From Stenotrophomonas sp. ASS1 (GTDB taxonomy: Bacteria > Pseudomonadota > Gammaproteobacteria > Xanthomonadales > Xanthomonadaceae): a DNA stretch of 64,000 nucleotides. Each line of letters opens with the position of its first letter. The first letter of the stretch is position 1. The notes under the pieces are model-generated. The model made no database searches. It was not told the DNA's origin and was given only the letters and a program-made list of their open reading frames with translations. The translations under genes and the position numbers were made by a program. The stretch lies in assembly GCF_004346925.1 (NCBI RefSeq), contig NZ_CP031167.1, positions 2,872,001 through 2,936,000 on the forward strand. Reading direction: 5' to 3'. Of the stretch, positions 1 through 8,603 are shown piece by piece.

Positions 1-14
1 CGCTTGCTTGTACG

Positions 15-78
15 TGCGCCAACCAAGGTTGGCGGCAACCGGGTCATGCGGCGCTGGCGTTGGGTTGGCAGCTACCGG
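15..78. repeat. SMAG-like hairpin pair upstream of kynU
   Basis: A hairpin with arms GCCAACC/GGTTGGC lies at 18-33, and a second degenerate stem ends in CTAC (the reverse of GTAG) at 72-75. The same GCCAACC..GGTTGGC stem recurs near 6.5 and 20.4 kb next to a clear GTAG, so this is most likely a decayed member of the same repeat family. It lies just upstream of kynU and leaves only about 50 bp for a promoter. Confidence 0.5.
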
Positions 79-130
79 GCCATGCCCCAGGCGCTACACT
101 GGCGGTCCCGTTGCAGCCTGTTGCCCGACC

Positions 131-1405
131 ATGTCCGACCTGCTCAGCCGCACCCACGCCATTGCCCTGGACGCCGCCGATCCGCTGCGCCCGCTGCGCA
201 ATGAATTCCTGATTCCGCGCCATGGCGGCGGCGAGCAGACCTACTTCGTCGGCAACTCGCTGGGCCTGCAGCCGCGTGGCGCGCAGGCGGCCGTGCAGGA
301 AGTGATGAAGCAGTGGGGCGAGCTGGCGGTGGAAGGCCACTTCACCGGCCCGACACAGTGGCTGTCCTACCACCGCCTGGTGAGCGCGCAGCTGGCCCGC
401 GTGGTCGGTGCGCTGCCCAGCGAGGTAGTTGCAATGAACACGCTGAGCGTGAACCTGCACCTGATGATGGTCAGCTTCTACCGGCCCACGGCCGAGCGCC
501 CGGTGATCCTGATGGAAGCCGGCGCATTCCCGACCGATCGCCACGCGGTGGAAGCACAGATCCGCTTCCATGGCTTCGACCCGGCCGAGTGCCTGGTGGA
601 AGTGCAGCCGGACGAGGCCAACGGCACGATTTCACTGACCGCGATCGAGCATGCCATCGCCGAGCACGGTTCACGCCTGGCGCTGGTGCTGTGGCCTGGC
701 GTGCAGTACCGCACCGGCCAGGCCTTCGACCTCGATGCGATCACCCGCGCCGCACGTCTGCAGGGCGCGCGTATCGGCTTCGACCTGGCACACTCGGTCG
801 GCAACCTGCCGCTGCGCCTGCATGACGTGGCCCCTGATTTCGCCGTGTGGTGCCACTACAAGTACCTCAACAGCGGCCCGGGCGCGGTGGCCGGCGCGTT
901 CGTGCATGAGCGCCATCACCGCGACACCAGCCTGCCGCGCTTTGCCGGCTGGTGGGGCCATGAGGAATCCACCCGCTTCCAGATGGCGCCGCAGTTCACC
1001 CCGGCCATCGGTGCCGAAGGCTGGCAGCTGAGCAATCCGCCAATCCTCGGCCTGGCGCCGCTGCGCGCCTCGCTGGACCTGTTCGAGCGCGCCGGCATGG
1101 AGGCGCTGCGCAGCAAGTCGCTGGCACTGACCGGCATGCTCGAAGCACTGGTGCGTGCACGCCTGTCCGGCGTGCTCGACATCATCACCCCGGCCGAGCC
1201 GCAGCGCCGTGGCTGCCAGCTGTCATTGCGTGTGATCGGTGGCCGCGAGCGCGGCCGTGCGCTGTTCGAGCATCTGCGCGGTATCGGTGTGCTCGGCGAC
1301 TGGCGCGAGCCCGACGTGATCCGCATCTCGCCCACGCCGCTCTACAACCGCTACCTGGACGTGCACCACTTCGTCGAGGAAGTGGAAGCCTGGGCCGGCC
1401 TCTAA
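131..1405 (+). CDS. kynU: Kynureninase
   Basis: PLP-dependent hydrolase that splits L-kynurenine to anthranilate plus alanine (or 3-hydroxykynurenine to 3-hydroxyanthranilate) in cytosolic tryptophan breakdown. The ATG at 131 gives 424 residues, the usual family length. The open frame runs upstream to base 8, but that part reads through the hairpin repeat and has no homolog-like sequence. Visible family features are the N-terminal YFVGNSLGLQP segment, the GAFPTDRHA segment and the cofactor-binding lysine (about residue 244) in HYKYLNSGPG. The gene lies 31 bp upstream of kynurenine monooxygenase on the same strand, so the two form a short kynurenine operon. No tryptophan dioxygenase or kynurenine formamidase lies in the window. 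Confidence 0.95.
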   Translation: MSDLLSRTHAIALDAADPLRPLRNEFLIPRHGGGEQTYFVGNSLGLQPRGAQAAVQEVMKQWGELAVEGHFTGPTQWLSYHRLVSAQLARVVGALPSEVVAMNTLSVNLHLMMVSFYRPTAERPVILMEAGAFPTDRHAVEAQIRFHGFDPAECLVEVQPDEANGTISLTAIEHAIAEHGSRLALVLWPGVQYRTGQAFDLDAITRAARLQGARIGFDLAHSVGNLPLRLHDVAPDFAVWCHYKYLNSGPGAVAGAFVHERHHRDTSLPRFAGWWGHEESTRFQMAPQFTPAIGAEGWQLSNPPILGLAPLRASLDLFERAGMEALRSKSLALTGMLEALVRARLSGVLDIITPAEPQRRGCQLSLRVIGGRERGRALFEHLRGIGVLGDWREPDVIRISPTPLYNRYLDVHHFVEEVEAWAGL

Positions 1406-1436
1406 GCCGGCCCCTCCCCTACTGCTGGACAGTTCG

Positions 1437-2804
1437 TTGATCGCACACGCTTCCCGCTCGTTGAGCATTATCGGTGCCGGCCTTGCCGGGTCCCTGCTGG
1501 CCATCCTGCTGTCACGCCAGGGCTGGCGCATCACCTTGTACGAACGCCGCGGCGATCCACGCGTGGCCGACTACGAGAGCGGCCGCTCGATCAACCTGGC
1601 GTTGGCCGAGCGTGGGCGCAACGCACTGCGTCAGGCGGGCGTCGAGGACGAAGTGATGGCGCGCGCGGTGATGATGCGCGGCCGCATGGTGCATCCACGC
1701 GACGGCGAGCCGCAGCTGCAGCGCTACGGTCGCGACGACAGCGAAGTGATCTGGTCGATCCACCGCAGTGATCTGAATACCACGCTGCTGGAGCTGGCCG
1801 AACAGGCCGGCGCCACCGTGCACTTCCATCGCCGCCTGCACACCGTCGATTTCGATGCGGGTTACGCACGCTTCATCGATGACCGTGACGACAGCCCGCA
1901 CGACATCCGTTTCGACACCCTGATCGGTGCCGACGGTGCCGGTTCGGCACTGCGTGCGGCGATGAACCGGCGCGCGCCGCTGGGTGAGGACATCGCCTTC
2001 CTCGACCACTCCTACAAGGAGCTGGAGATCCCGCCGGCTGCCGATGGCAGCTTCCGCATCGAGCGCAATGCACTGCACATCTGGCCGCGCGGCCACTACA
2101 TGTGCATCGCCCTGCCCAACCACGAAGGCACCTTCACCGTCACCCTGTTCCTGCCCAACCAGGGCGATCCCAGCTTCGCCACGGTCAACACCGGCGCGCA
2201 GGCCGAGGCGCTGTTCGCGCGCGAGTTCGTCGACACCCTGCCGTTGATCCCGAACCTGCGCGCGGACTGGGAGCAGCATCCGCCGGGCCTGCTTGGCACG
2301 CTCACTCTGGAACGCTGGCACCAGCAGGGCCGCGCCGTGCTGATCGGCGACGCCGCGCATGCGATGGTGCCGTTCCATGGCCAGGGTATGAACTGCGCGT
2401 TCGAGGACTGCGTTGCGCTGGCCCGTCACCTGATGGAGGCCGATGATCTGGAAGGTGCGTTCGCCGCGTTCGAAGCCGAGCGCAAGCCAAATGCGCGCGC
2501 AATCCAGCAGATGGCGCTGGAGAACTACCTGGAGATGCGCGACCGCGTGGCCGATCCCGCCTTCCTGCTGCAGCGCGAGCTGGAACAGGAACTGCAGCGG
2601 CGCTGGCCGACCCGCTTCGTACCGCACTACACGATGGTCACTTTCCTGCACACGCCGTACGCCGAGGCGCTGCGCCGCACCGAACTGCAGCGCGACATGC
2701 TGGTGGCCGCCACCGCCGGTCACGATTCACTGGACAACATCGACTGGACCGCACTGGAAGCACAGATCCACGCGCAGCTGCCGGTCTTGGAGGGGGCGCA
2801 CTGA
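1437..2804 (+). CDS. kmo: Kynurenine 3-monooxygenase
   Basis: FAD-dependent hydroxylase converting L-kynurenine to 3-hydroxykynurenine with NADPH and O2, feeding quinolinate/NAD synthesis or catabolism with KynU. The N terminus carries the dinucleotide-binding IIGAGLAG motif (residues about 10-18) and the second FAD motif GDAAHAMVPFHGQGMN is near residue 303. The length of 455 residues fits the family. The start is a rare TTG at 1437; a second in-frame TTG at 1461 is possible but has no ribosome binding site. No ATG precedes the FAD motif in frame. The TGA stop overlaps the ATG of the exonuclease gene, indicating translational coupling. Confidence 0.93.
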   Translation: MIAHASRSLSIIGAGLAGSLLAILLSRQGWRITLYERRGDPRVADYESGRSINLALAERGRNALRQAGVEDEVMARAVMMRGRMVHPRDGEPQLQRYGRDDSEVIWSIHRSDLNTTLLELAEQAGATVHFHRRLHTVDFDAGYARFIDDRDDSPHDIRFDTLIGADGAGSALRAAMNRRAPLGEDIAFLDHSYKELEIPPAADGSFRIERNALHIWPRGHYMCIALPNHEGTFTVTLFLPNQGDPSFATVNTGAQAEALFAREFVDTLPLIPNLRADWEQHPPGLLGTLTLERWHQQGRAVLIGDAAHAMVPFHGQGMNCAFEDCVALARHLMEADDLEGAFAAFEAERKPNARAIQQMALENYLEMRDRVADPAFLLQRELEQELQRRWPTRFVPHYTMVTFLHTPYAEALRRTELQRDMLVAATAGHDSLDNIDWTALEAQIHAQLPVLEGAH

Positions 2805-4243
2805 TGGCTGACAGCTTCCTGTTCTACGACCTGGAAACCTTCGGCCAGGACCCGCGGCGCACGCGCATCTCGCAGTACGCCGCGATCCGTACCGACGCCG
2901 ATCTCAACGAAATCGACACGCCGGTCAGTTTCTTCGTGCGCCCGGCCGATGACCTGCTGCCCTCGCCGATGGCCACCCTGGTCACCGGCATCACCCCGCA
3001 GCAGGCACTGGCCGAGGGCATCAGCGAAGCCGAGGCCTTCGATCGCATCAACGAGCAGCTGTCGCGCCCCGGCACCTGTGCGCTGGGCTACAACACGCTG
3101 CGCTTCGACGATGAGTTCGTCCGCTACGGCCTGTTCCGCAACTTCCACGACCCGTACGAACGCGAGTGGCGCAACGGCAATTCGCGCTGGGACCTGCTGG
3201 ACATGCTGCGGCTGATGCGCGCGATGCGCCCGGAGGGTATCCAGTGGCCGCTGCGCGAGGATGGCGCCACCTCGTTCAAGCTCGAGCACCTGGCCGAGGC
3301 CAACAACGTGCGCGAAGGCGATGCGCACGAAGCGCTGTCCGACGTACGCGCCACCATCGGCATGGCACGCCTGTTCAAGCAGTCGCAGCCACGGCTGTGG
3401 GAGTACGCGCTGAAGCTGCGCGACAAACGCTTCGTCGGCAGCCTGCTGGACGTGGCCGCGATGAAGCCGGTACTGCACATTTCCATGCGCTACCCGGCCA
3501 GTCGCCTGTGCGCGGCCCCGGTGCTGCCGCTGGCCGCGCACCCGACCATCAACAACCGGGTGATCGTGTTCGACCTGGAAGGCGAGATCGACGATCTGCT
3601 GGAACTGCCGGCCGAGGTGATCGCACAGCGCCTGTACATGCGCGCCAGCGAGCTGCCCGAAGGCGTGGCGCGGGTGCCGCTGAAGGAAGTGCACCTGAAC
3701 AAGGTGCCCGCGCTGATCGCCTGGAACCACCTGCGCGCCGATGACCACGCGCGCCTCGGCCTGGACGTGGCCGCGATCGAGGCCAAGGTGGAACGCCTGC
3801 GCGCGTTCGCCCCGCAGCTGGCCGAGAAGGCCCGGCAGGTCTACAACCAGCCCCGCGCCGCCACCGTGGCCGATGTCGATGCCTCGCTCTACGACGGCTT
3901 CCTCGGCAATGGCGACAAGCCGCTGCTTGCGCTGGCACGCACCACCGCGCCGGAGCAGCTGGCCGCACTGGAAGGCCGCTTCCGCGACCCGCGCCTGCCG
4001 GAGCTGCTGTTCCGTTACCGCGCGCGCAATCATCCCGACAGCCTCGCACCGGCTGAACGCCAGCGCTGGCAGGATTACCGCCGCCAGCGCCTGCTCGGGG
4101 ACGGAGGGCTGGGCGAACTCAACCTGCCCCAGTACCAGCAGCAGCTCGATGCACTGGCCGCCGAAGCGCCCGACGACACGCGGCGCCAGGCCCTGCTGCA
4201 ATCGCTGCGCGACTGGGGCCAGCACCTGCAGGAGACCTTGTGA
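2804..4243 (+). CDS. sbcB: Exodeoxyribonuclease I
   Basis: 3'-5' single-strand DNA exonuclease used in recombination repair and mismatch repair. The 479-residue protein is of DEDDh type: DLET at residues 9-12 supplies the first acidic pair, GYNTLRFDDEF near 91-101 supplies the next aspartate, and HEALSDVRATIG near 178-189 supplies the HxxxxD motif. The remainder matches the SH3-like and helical C-terminal regions of the E. coli enzyme family. The start overlaps the kmo stop as TGATG, and the end overlaps the next gene's GTG. Its place in a kynurenine operon has no obvious metabolic logic. Confidence 0.94.
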   Translation: MADSFLFYDLETFGQDPRRTRISQYAAIRTDADLNEIDTPVSFFVRPADDLLPSPMATLVTGITPQQALAEGISEAEAFDRINEQLSRPGTCALGYNTLRFDDEFVRYGLFRNFHDPYEREWRNGNSRWDLLDMLRLMRAMRPEGIQWPLREDGATSFKLEHLAEANNVREGDAHEALSDVRATIGMARLFKQSQPRLWEYALKLRDKRFVGSLLDVAAMKPVLHISMRYPASRLCAAPVLPLAAHPTINNRVIVFDLEGEIDDLLELPAEVIAQRLYMRASELPEGVARVPLKEVHLNKVPALIAWNHLRADDHARLGLDVAAIEAKVERLRAFAPQLAEKARQVYNQPRAATVADVDASLYDGFLGNGDKPLLALARTTAPEQLAALEGRFRDPRLPELLFRYRARNHPDSLAPAERQRWQDYRRQRLLGDGGLGELNLPQYQQQLDALAAEAPDDTRRQALLQSLRDWGQHLQETL

Positions 4244-4926
4244 GTACCTATTTCTCGGACGCCAGCTTCAAGTTCCTGCGCAGCCTGGCGCGGCATAACG
4301 ACAAGGCATGGTTCAACGACCACCGCCAGCAGTACGAAGACCACGTGCGGCAGCCGTTCCTGCGCCTGCTGGGCGACCTTCAGCCGGCGCTGGCCGAGGT
4401 CAGCGACCACTTCCGCGCCGATACCCGCGGCGTCGGCGGCTCGCTGTTCCGCATCCATCGCGACGCGCGCTTCTCCAACGACAAATCCCCGTACAAGACC
4501 TGGCAGGGTGCACGCCTGTTCCATGAGCGCCGCCGCGAAGTAGCCGCGCCCTCGTTCTACGTGCACCTGCAGCCCGGCGAGAGCTTCGTCGGTGCCGGCC
4601 TGTGGCATCCGGAACCGGAGACCCAGCGCCGCGTGCGCCACTTCATCCTCGACAACCCGGGCAGCTGGAAGGCCGCAGCGCATGCACCGGCCCTGCGCAA
4701 GCGCTTCGACTTCGAAGAGAGCGAGAAGCTGGTGCGTCCGCCGCGCGGCTTCCCGGCCGACTTCGAATTCATCGACGACCTCAAGCACCGCAACTGGGTG
4801 ATGTGGCGCTCGCTGGACGACGCCACCATGACCGGCCCGCGCCTGCTGTCCACGCTGGGCAAGGACCTGGCCGCGCTCGGCCCGTTCGTCGACTACCTGT
4901 GCGCGGCGCTGGACCTGGAATTCTGA
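4240..4926 (+). CDS. DUF2461 family protein
   Basis: A 228-residue cytosolic protein of the DUF2461 (TIGR02453) family, whose biochemical role is not established. It shows the family's N-terminal pattern (FLRSLARHNDKAWFNDHR), the SLFRIHRDARFSNDKSPYKT segment and a C-terminal PRGFPADFEFIDDLK segment. The GTG start overlaps the sbcB stop (GTGA), and its TGA stop overlaps the next ATG, so it sits in a tightly coupled cluster. No signal peptide or membrane segment is visible. Confidence 0.85.
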   Translation: MSTYFSDASFKFLRSLARHNDKAWFNDHRQQYEDHVRQPFLRLLGDLQPALAEVSDHFRADTRGVGGSLFRIHRDARFSNDKSPYKTWQGARLFHERRREVAAPSFYVHLQPGESFVGAGLWHPEPETQRRVRHFILDNPGSWKAAAHAPALRKRFDFEESEKLVRPPRGFPADFEFIDDLKHRNWVMWRSLDDATMTGPRLLSTLGKDLAALGPFVDYLCAALDLEF

Positions 4927-5906
4927 TGCCGTTGGCACAGCAACGCCGCACGCTGGGCCGCACCGGCCTGGCGGTTTCGCCGGTGGGCCTGGGCTGCTCC
5001 GGCTTCTGGGGGCATCGCCGCTTCCCGGAACAGTCGGCCGCGCACGTGGTCGAGCATGCACTGGCACAGGGCGTGAACCTGTTGGACACCGGCCACAACT
5101 ATTCCGGTTTCCACGCCGAGCCGCGGCTGGGCCGCATCCTGCGCCCGTTGCTGAAGCGATACCCGCGCGAGTCGCTGGTGATTTCCAGCAAGGGCGGCAC
5201 ACTGACCGGCCAGGCCGGCGTCAGCGGCGCCGAGCAACGCAATTTCTCGCCGGCAGCCATCACTGCCAGCTGCGAGGCCTCGCTGCGCAACCTCGGCCTG
5301 GATTACTTGGATATCTACCAGCTGCACGGTGCCAGCCAGCACGACATCAACGATGACCTGCTGGCCGCGCTGCAACGCCTGCGCGAACGCGGGCTGATCC
5401 GGCACACCGGCATCAATACGCACACGGCATCGACTCTGCGCTGGATGATCGACCATCCCACGCTGTTCGACGTGGTGCTTCTGGACTACAACGCCCTGCA
5501 GCAGGACCGTGAACCCCTCATCGACCAGTTGCACGCAGTGGGCATCGGCGTACTGGCCGGCACAGTGCTGGCGCAGGGCCATCTGCTGCCACCACGCCCG
5601 CGCCTGCCACGACCGGCGGATGCCTGGTACCTGGCCAGGGCTTGGCTAAAACCGAGCAGCCGCACACTGATGCACAGCGCACGCAACATGCGGAAGACGC
5701 TGGCCGCCATCCGCAGCCAGCGCCCCGCCCAGACCGCCTTTGCCTACGCCCTGGGCCATCCCGGCGTGGCCAGTGGCATCCTGGGTACCACCCGCACCGC
5801 CAGCCTGGAAGAAGTACTGGCAACGCGGCTTGAGGCACTGACCGCAGCCGAACGCCAGCAGCTGGTGGACGCCTTCGGTGATGGCCGCGGATCTCCCAGT
5901 CATTGA
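4926..5906 (+). CDS. Aldo/keto reductase family protein
   Basis: A 326-residue TIM-barrel oxidoreductase of the aldo/keto reductase superfamily, probably NADP(H)-dependent. It opens with RTLGRTGLAVSPVGLGCSGFWG, typical of the voltage-channel beta/L-glyceraldehyde reductase-like branch. The catalytic tetrad can be placed: Asp and Tyr in LDTGHNYSG, Lys in VISSKGG and His in IYQLHG. The C-terminal GHPGVASGILGTTR loop fits cofactor binding. The ATG overlaps the previous stop. The substrate cannot be told from the sequence. An open frame continues upstream of the ATG but is an artefact of the overlapping gene. Confidence 0.88.
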   Translation: MPLAQQRRTLGRTGLAVSPVGLGCSGFWGHRRFPEQSAAHVVEHALAQGVNLLDTGHNYSGFHAEPRLGRILRPLLKRYPRESLVISSKGGTLTGQAGVSGAEQRNFSPAAITASCEASLRNLGLDYLDIYQLHGASQHDINDDLLAALQRLRERGLIRHTGINTHTASTLRWMIDHPTLFDVVLLDYNALQQDREPLIDQLHAVGIGVLAGTVLAQGHLLPPRPRLPRPADAWYLARAWLKPSSRTLMHSARNMRKTLAAIRSQRPAQTAFAYALGHPGVASGILGTTRTASLEEVLATRLEALTAAERQQLVDAFGDGRGSPSH

Positions 5907-5948
5907 GTCTTCACCCCATGCTGCTGCGGTTGCGGCAGTCTGGGCGGC

Positions 5949-6500
5949 ATGAAGAAACTCACCGCACTCGTTGGGCTGTTGGTCCTGGCCTTGGCCGCAT
6001 GGTGGTTCGGCGGCCCGTACATGACCGTCAATGGCCTGTCCAAGGCCATCGAGCAACGCGACACCGCGCGCCTGGAGCGTTACGTCGATTTCCCGCGCGT
6101 GCGCAGCAGCCTGCGCGCGCAGCTCAATGACTATCTGGTGCGCCAAGCCGGCCCGGATGTGGCGGCCAGCCCGTTCGGTGCCCTGCTGTACGGGCTGGGC
6201 GACCAGCTTGGTGGTGCCGCGGTGGACACCATGGTGACCCCGACCGGGATCGGCGCGATGCTGCAGGGTCACGTGCTGTGGAAGCGCGGCCGCAATGAAC
6301 TGCAGGGCGGCGATGCCTTCGGCGCGACCGAACCCGCGCGGCCGCTGAAGCATGCCGAACATCATTTCGAAGCGCTGGACCGCTTCGTGATCGATGTCGA
6401 TCGCGGCCCCGGCCAGCCGCCGTTGAAGGTGGTGCTGGAACCGCAGGGCCTGCGCTGGAAGGTGGTGGACCTGCAGCTGGGGATGTCGGGCAGCCCGTGA
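5949..6500 (+). CDS. DUF2939 domain protein, membrane-anchored
   Basis: A 183-residue protein with an N-terminal membrane anchor or uncleaved signal (residues about 3-20, LTALVGLLVLALAAWWF) followed by a globular periplasmic-facing domain. The TVNGLSKAIEQRDTARLERYVDFPRVR segment is characteristic of DUF2939. Function is unknown. It starts 42 bp after the aldo/keto reductase and is the last gene of the plus-strand run; the SMAG cluster follows at once. Confidence 0.8.
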   Translation: MKKLTALVGLLVLALAAWWFGGPYMTVNGLSKAIEQRDTARLERYVDFPRVRSSLRAQLNDYLVRQAGPDVAASPFGALLYGLGDQLGGAAVDTMVTPTGIGAMLQGHVLWKRGRNELQGGDAFGATEPARPLKHAEHHFEALDRFVIDVDRGPGQPPLKVVLEPQGLRWKVVDLQLGMSGSP

Positions 6501-6524
6501 CCGGACCCGTGGCCTGACGGCAAT

Positions 6525-6623
6525 GCCAACCAAGGTTGGCGACTACCGGGGTACAGCGCTCTGGTAGATGCCCACCTTGGTGGGCATGCATCCAGAACAG
6601 CGCCAACCAAGGTTGGCAACTAC
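6525..6623. repeat. Three SMAG hairpins
   Basis: Three GTAG-linked hairpins lie between convergent genes. The first is reverse (stem 6525-6540, CTAC at 6543-6546), the second forward (GTAG at 6564-6567, stem TGCCCACC/GGTGGGCA to 6587), and the third reverse (6602-6623). The stems belong to the CCAACC/CCCACC subtype. Such REP-like elements are usually at 3' ends, where they can form mRNA hairpins. Confidence 0.8.
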
Positions 6624-6629
6624 CAGACC

Positions 6630-7574
6630 CTATCCTTCGTTGGCAACGCCATGCGGTACGTGGCCGGCGGCTACATGCTCTCGGGCGCTGTCGATGTTGT
6701 GCTGCGAATCATCGAAGAAGATGTCGGCGCCGAACGCCTGCAGGAACGGGCCCTTGTGGCGGCCACCGAGGAACAGCGCTTCGTCCAGGCGCACACCCCA
6801 CTCACGCAGGGTGCGGATCACCCGTTCGTGCGCAGGTGCCGAACGCGCGGTCACCAGTGCGGTGCGGATCGGTGCACTGTCTCCGGCCGGGAACACTTCC
6901 TGCAGCGTGTGCAGCGCCGACAGGAAGCCACGGAACGGCCCGCCGCTGAGCGGCTCTCGGGCGCGCTCGCGTTCGTGGCGGCCAAAGGCTTCCACGCCCT
7001 GCTCGCGCGAAATGCGCTCACTCTCGTCGCCGAAGATCACGGCGTCACCGTCAAAGGCGATGCGCAGCTGACCGGCCGGGCGACCGGTATCGATCTGGTC
7101 GGCCGCCGCGGCGGCGGTTTCTCCAGGCGGCTTGGGCAGGATGGTCGCCGCCGCGATGCCATGGCGCAGCGCGCTGCGCACCGATTCCGGGTTGGCCGAC
7201 AGGAACAGGTCGGTGCCGAACGGCTTCACGTACGGCCAGGTCGGCTCGCCGGCGGTGAACGTCGCACGGATGATGCCCAGGCCGTAGTGCTGGATCGAAT
7301 TGAAGATGCGCAGGCCGGTATCGGCCGAATTGCGCGACAGCAGGATCACCTCGACCCGCGGATTCTCCGGGCTGGCGCCCTGGTTCAGCGCCAGCAACTT
7401 GCGCACCACCGGGAAGGCCACGCCGGGCCCGAGGATATCGTCCTCGTGCTGGCGCTGGAATTCGGCATAGGCCGCCACGCCATCGCTCTCGAACAGCGCA
7501 TGGCTTTCCTCGAGGTCGAACAAGGCGCGCGAGGTCACCGCGACGGTCAGCAAACGGGGGGAGTTGTCGCCCAT
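6630..7574 (-). CDS. 5'-nucleotidase, cytosolic type
   Basis: A 314-residue soluble protein resembling the 5'-nucleotidase family (PF06189), which dephosphorylates nucleoside monophosphates. Features include an early VAVTSRALFDLEE segment with a possible catalytic aspartate, VILLSRNSADTGLR, an internal AFDGDAVIFGDESE motif and a C-terminal FFDDSQHN acidic motif, consistent with a HAD-like phosphatase core. The ATG at 7574 has an AAGGA ribosome binding site 8 nt upstream, so it is preferred over the longer frame to 7625. It lies 47 bp downstream of nadK on the same strand, so the two nucleotide-metabolism genes probably share a transcript. Confidence 0.85.
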   Translation of the reverse strand: MGDNSPRLLTVAVTSRALFDLEESHALFESDGVAAYAEFQRQHEDDILGPGVAFPVVRKLLALNQGASPENPRVEVILLSRNSADTGLRIFNSIQHYGLGIIRATFTAGEPTWPYVKPFGTDLFLSANPESVRSALRHGIAAATILPKPPGETAAAAADQIDTGRPAGQLRIAFDGDAVIFGDESERISREQGVEAFGRHERERAREPLSGGPFRGFLSALHTLQEVFPAGDSAPIRTALVTARSAPAHERVIRTLREWGVRLDEALFLGGRHKGPFLQAFGADIFFDDSQHNIDSAREHVAAGHVPHGVANEG

Positions 7575-7621
7575 CGGTGGGGGTCCTTCAAGCGGTCGGC
7601 GCGGCCGGCCGCCTATTGTCG

Positions 7622-8395
7622 TCAAAAAACGAACTGTTCGCTCAGGATCCGGTCTTCCAGGTTGTGCTCCGGGTCGAACAGCAGGGTCACGCGGCGGTCC
7701 TTCGACTCGCGGATGGTCACCTCGACCACGTCGCGGGTCTCGTGCGAATCCGCTGTGACGCTGACCGGGCGCTTGTACGGATCGAGCACGCGGAAACGCA
7801 CTTCGGTGTCGGCCTTGAGAATCGCCCCGCGCCAGCGTCGCGGCCGGTACGGGGCCAACGGCGTCAGCGCGATGGTATGCGAGCCCAGCGGCAGCACAGG
7901 ACCGTGTGCGGAATAGTTGTAGGCGGTGCTGCCGGCCGGGGTGGCCACCAGCACGCCGTCACCGATCAGTTCGGCCACGCGTTCCTGACCGTTGAGGTCG
8001 ATGCCGATATGCGCGGCCTGCCGGGTCTGGCGCAGCAGCGACACATCGTTGTAGGCCAGCGAGCCGGTACTGGTGCCCGACTCGGTCAACGCCACCATTT
8101 CCAGCGGGCGCAGGTTGGCCGGTTCGGCACGGGCAATGCGCGCCTGCACGTCGTCGTCGCCACGGTACTGGTTCATCAGGAAGCCGACGGTGCCCAGCTT
8201 CATGCCGAACACCGGCTTGCCCAGGTGCCCGTGCCGGTGCAGGGTCTGCAGCATGAAACCGTCGCCGCCCAGCGGGCACAGCACGTCCGCCTGCTCCGGC
8301 GCGTGATCGCCATAGCGCGAGACCATCGCGGCGCGGGCCATCTGCGCGGGCTCGGTGGTGCTGGCCAGGAAAGCGATGCGGGGGGTGTCGCTCAT
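7622..8395 (-). CDS. nadK: NAD kinase
   Basis: ATP-dependent kinase that makes NADP from NAD in the cytosol. The 257-residue product has the LGGDGFML motif (family GGDG) near residues 47-54, the [11 protein letters not shown] segment, the NDVSLLRQ segment and the [19 protein letters not shown] nucleotide site. The ATG at 8395 (MSDTPRIAF) is chosen because the longer frame to 8482 merely reads through a SMAG repeat. It is the short NadK form typical of xanthomonads. Confidence 0.92.
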   Translation of the reverse strand: MSDTPRIAFLASTTEPAQMARAAMVSRYGDHAPEQADVLCPLGGDGFMLQTLHRHGHLGKPVFGMKLGTVGFLMNQYRGDDDVQARIARAEPANLRPLEMVALTESGTSTGSLAYNDVSLLRQTRQAAHIGIDLNGQERVAELIGDGVLVATPAGSTAYNYSAHGPVLPLGSHTIALTPLAPYRPRRWRGAILKADTEVRFRVLDPYKRPVSVTADSHETRDVVEVTIRESKDRRVTLLFDPEHNLEDRILSEQFVF

Positions 8396-8434
8396 CGGTG
8401 GATCCGGGTGGGTGTGCCAGCAAGAGCATACCCG

Positions 8435-8510
8435 GTAGTGCCGGCCGCTGGCCGGCAACCGCCTATCTGCGGGGAGGTCCATGGGGTTGCCGGCCAGCGG
8501 CCGGCACTAC
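8435..8510. repeat. SMAG inverted pair
   Basis: A forward copy begins with GTAG at 8435 and the stem TGCCGGCC/GGCCGGCA; a reverse copy ends with CTAC at 8507-8510. The pair lies in the nadK upstream region, so the nadK promoter must lie within or between the repeats or upstream. Confidence 0.85.
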
Positions 8511-8536
8511 CCGTCCCAGGCATGCGCCGCAAAACA

Positions 8537-8564
8537 AAACGGCCCCGCTTTCGCGGGGCCGTTC
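8537..8564 (-). terminator. Intrinsic terminator of the glutamate dehydrogenase gene
   Basis: A GC-rich stem (ACGGCCCCGC/GCGGGGCCGT) with a CTTTC loop is followed on the minus strand by a TTTTGTTTT run. It lies 40 bp past the stop of the large dehydrogenase gene. Confidence 0.85.
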
Positions 8565-8603
8565 TGTTCTACACGTGTCGGGCGTGGCCCGGCGTTACAT
8601 CAC

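Noticed and set aside
8435..8510. Repeated GCCGGCC hairpins as a CRISPR array
   Set aside because: Only two inverted copies with no regular direct repeats or spacers; they match the SMAG repeat type, as do the other loci.
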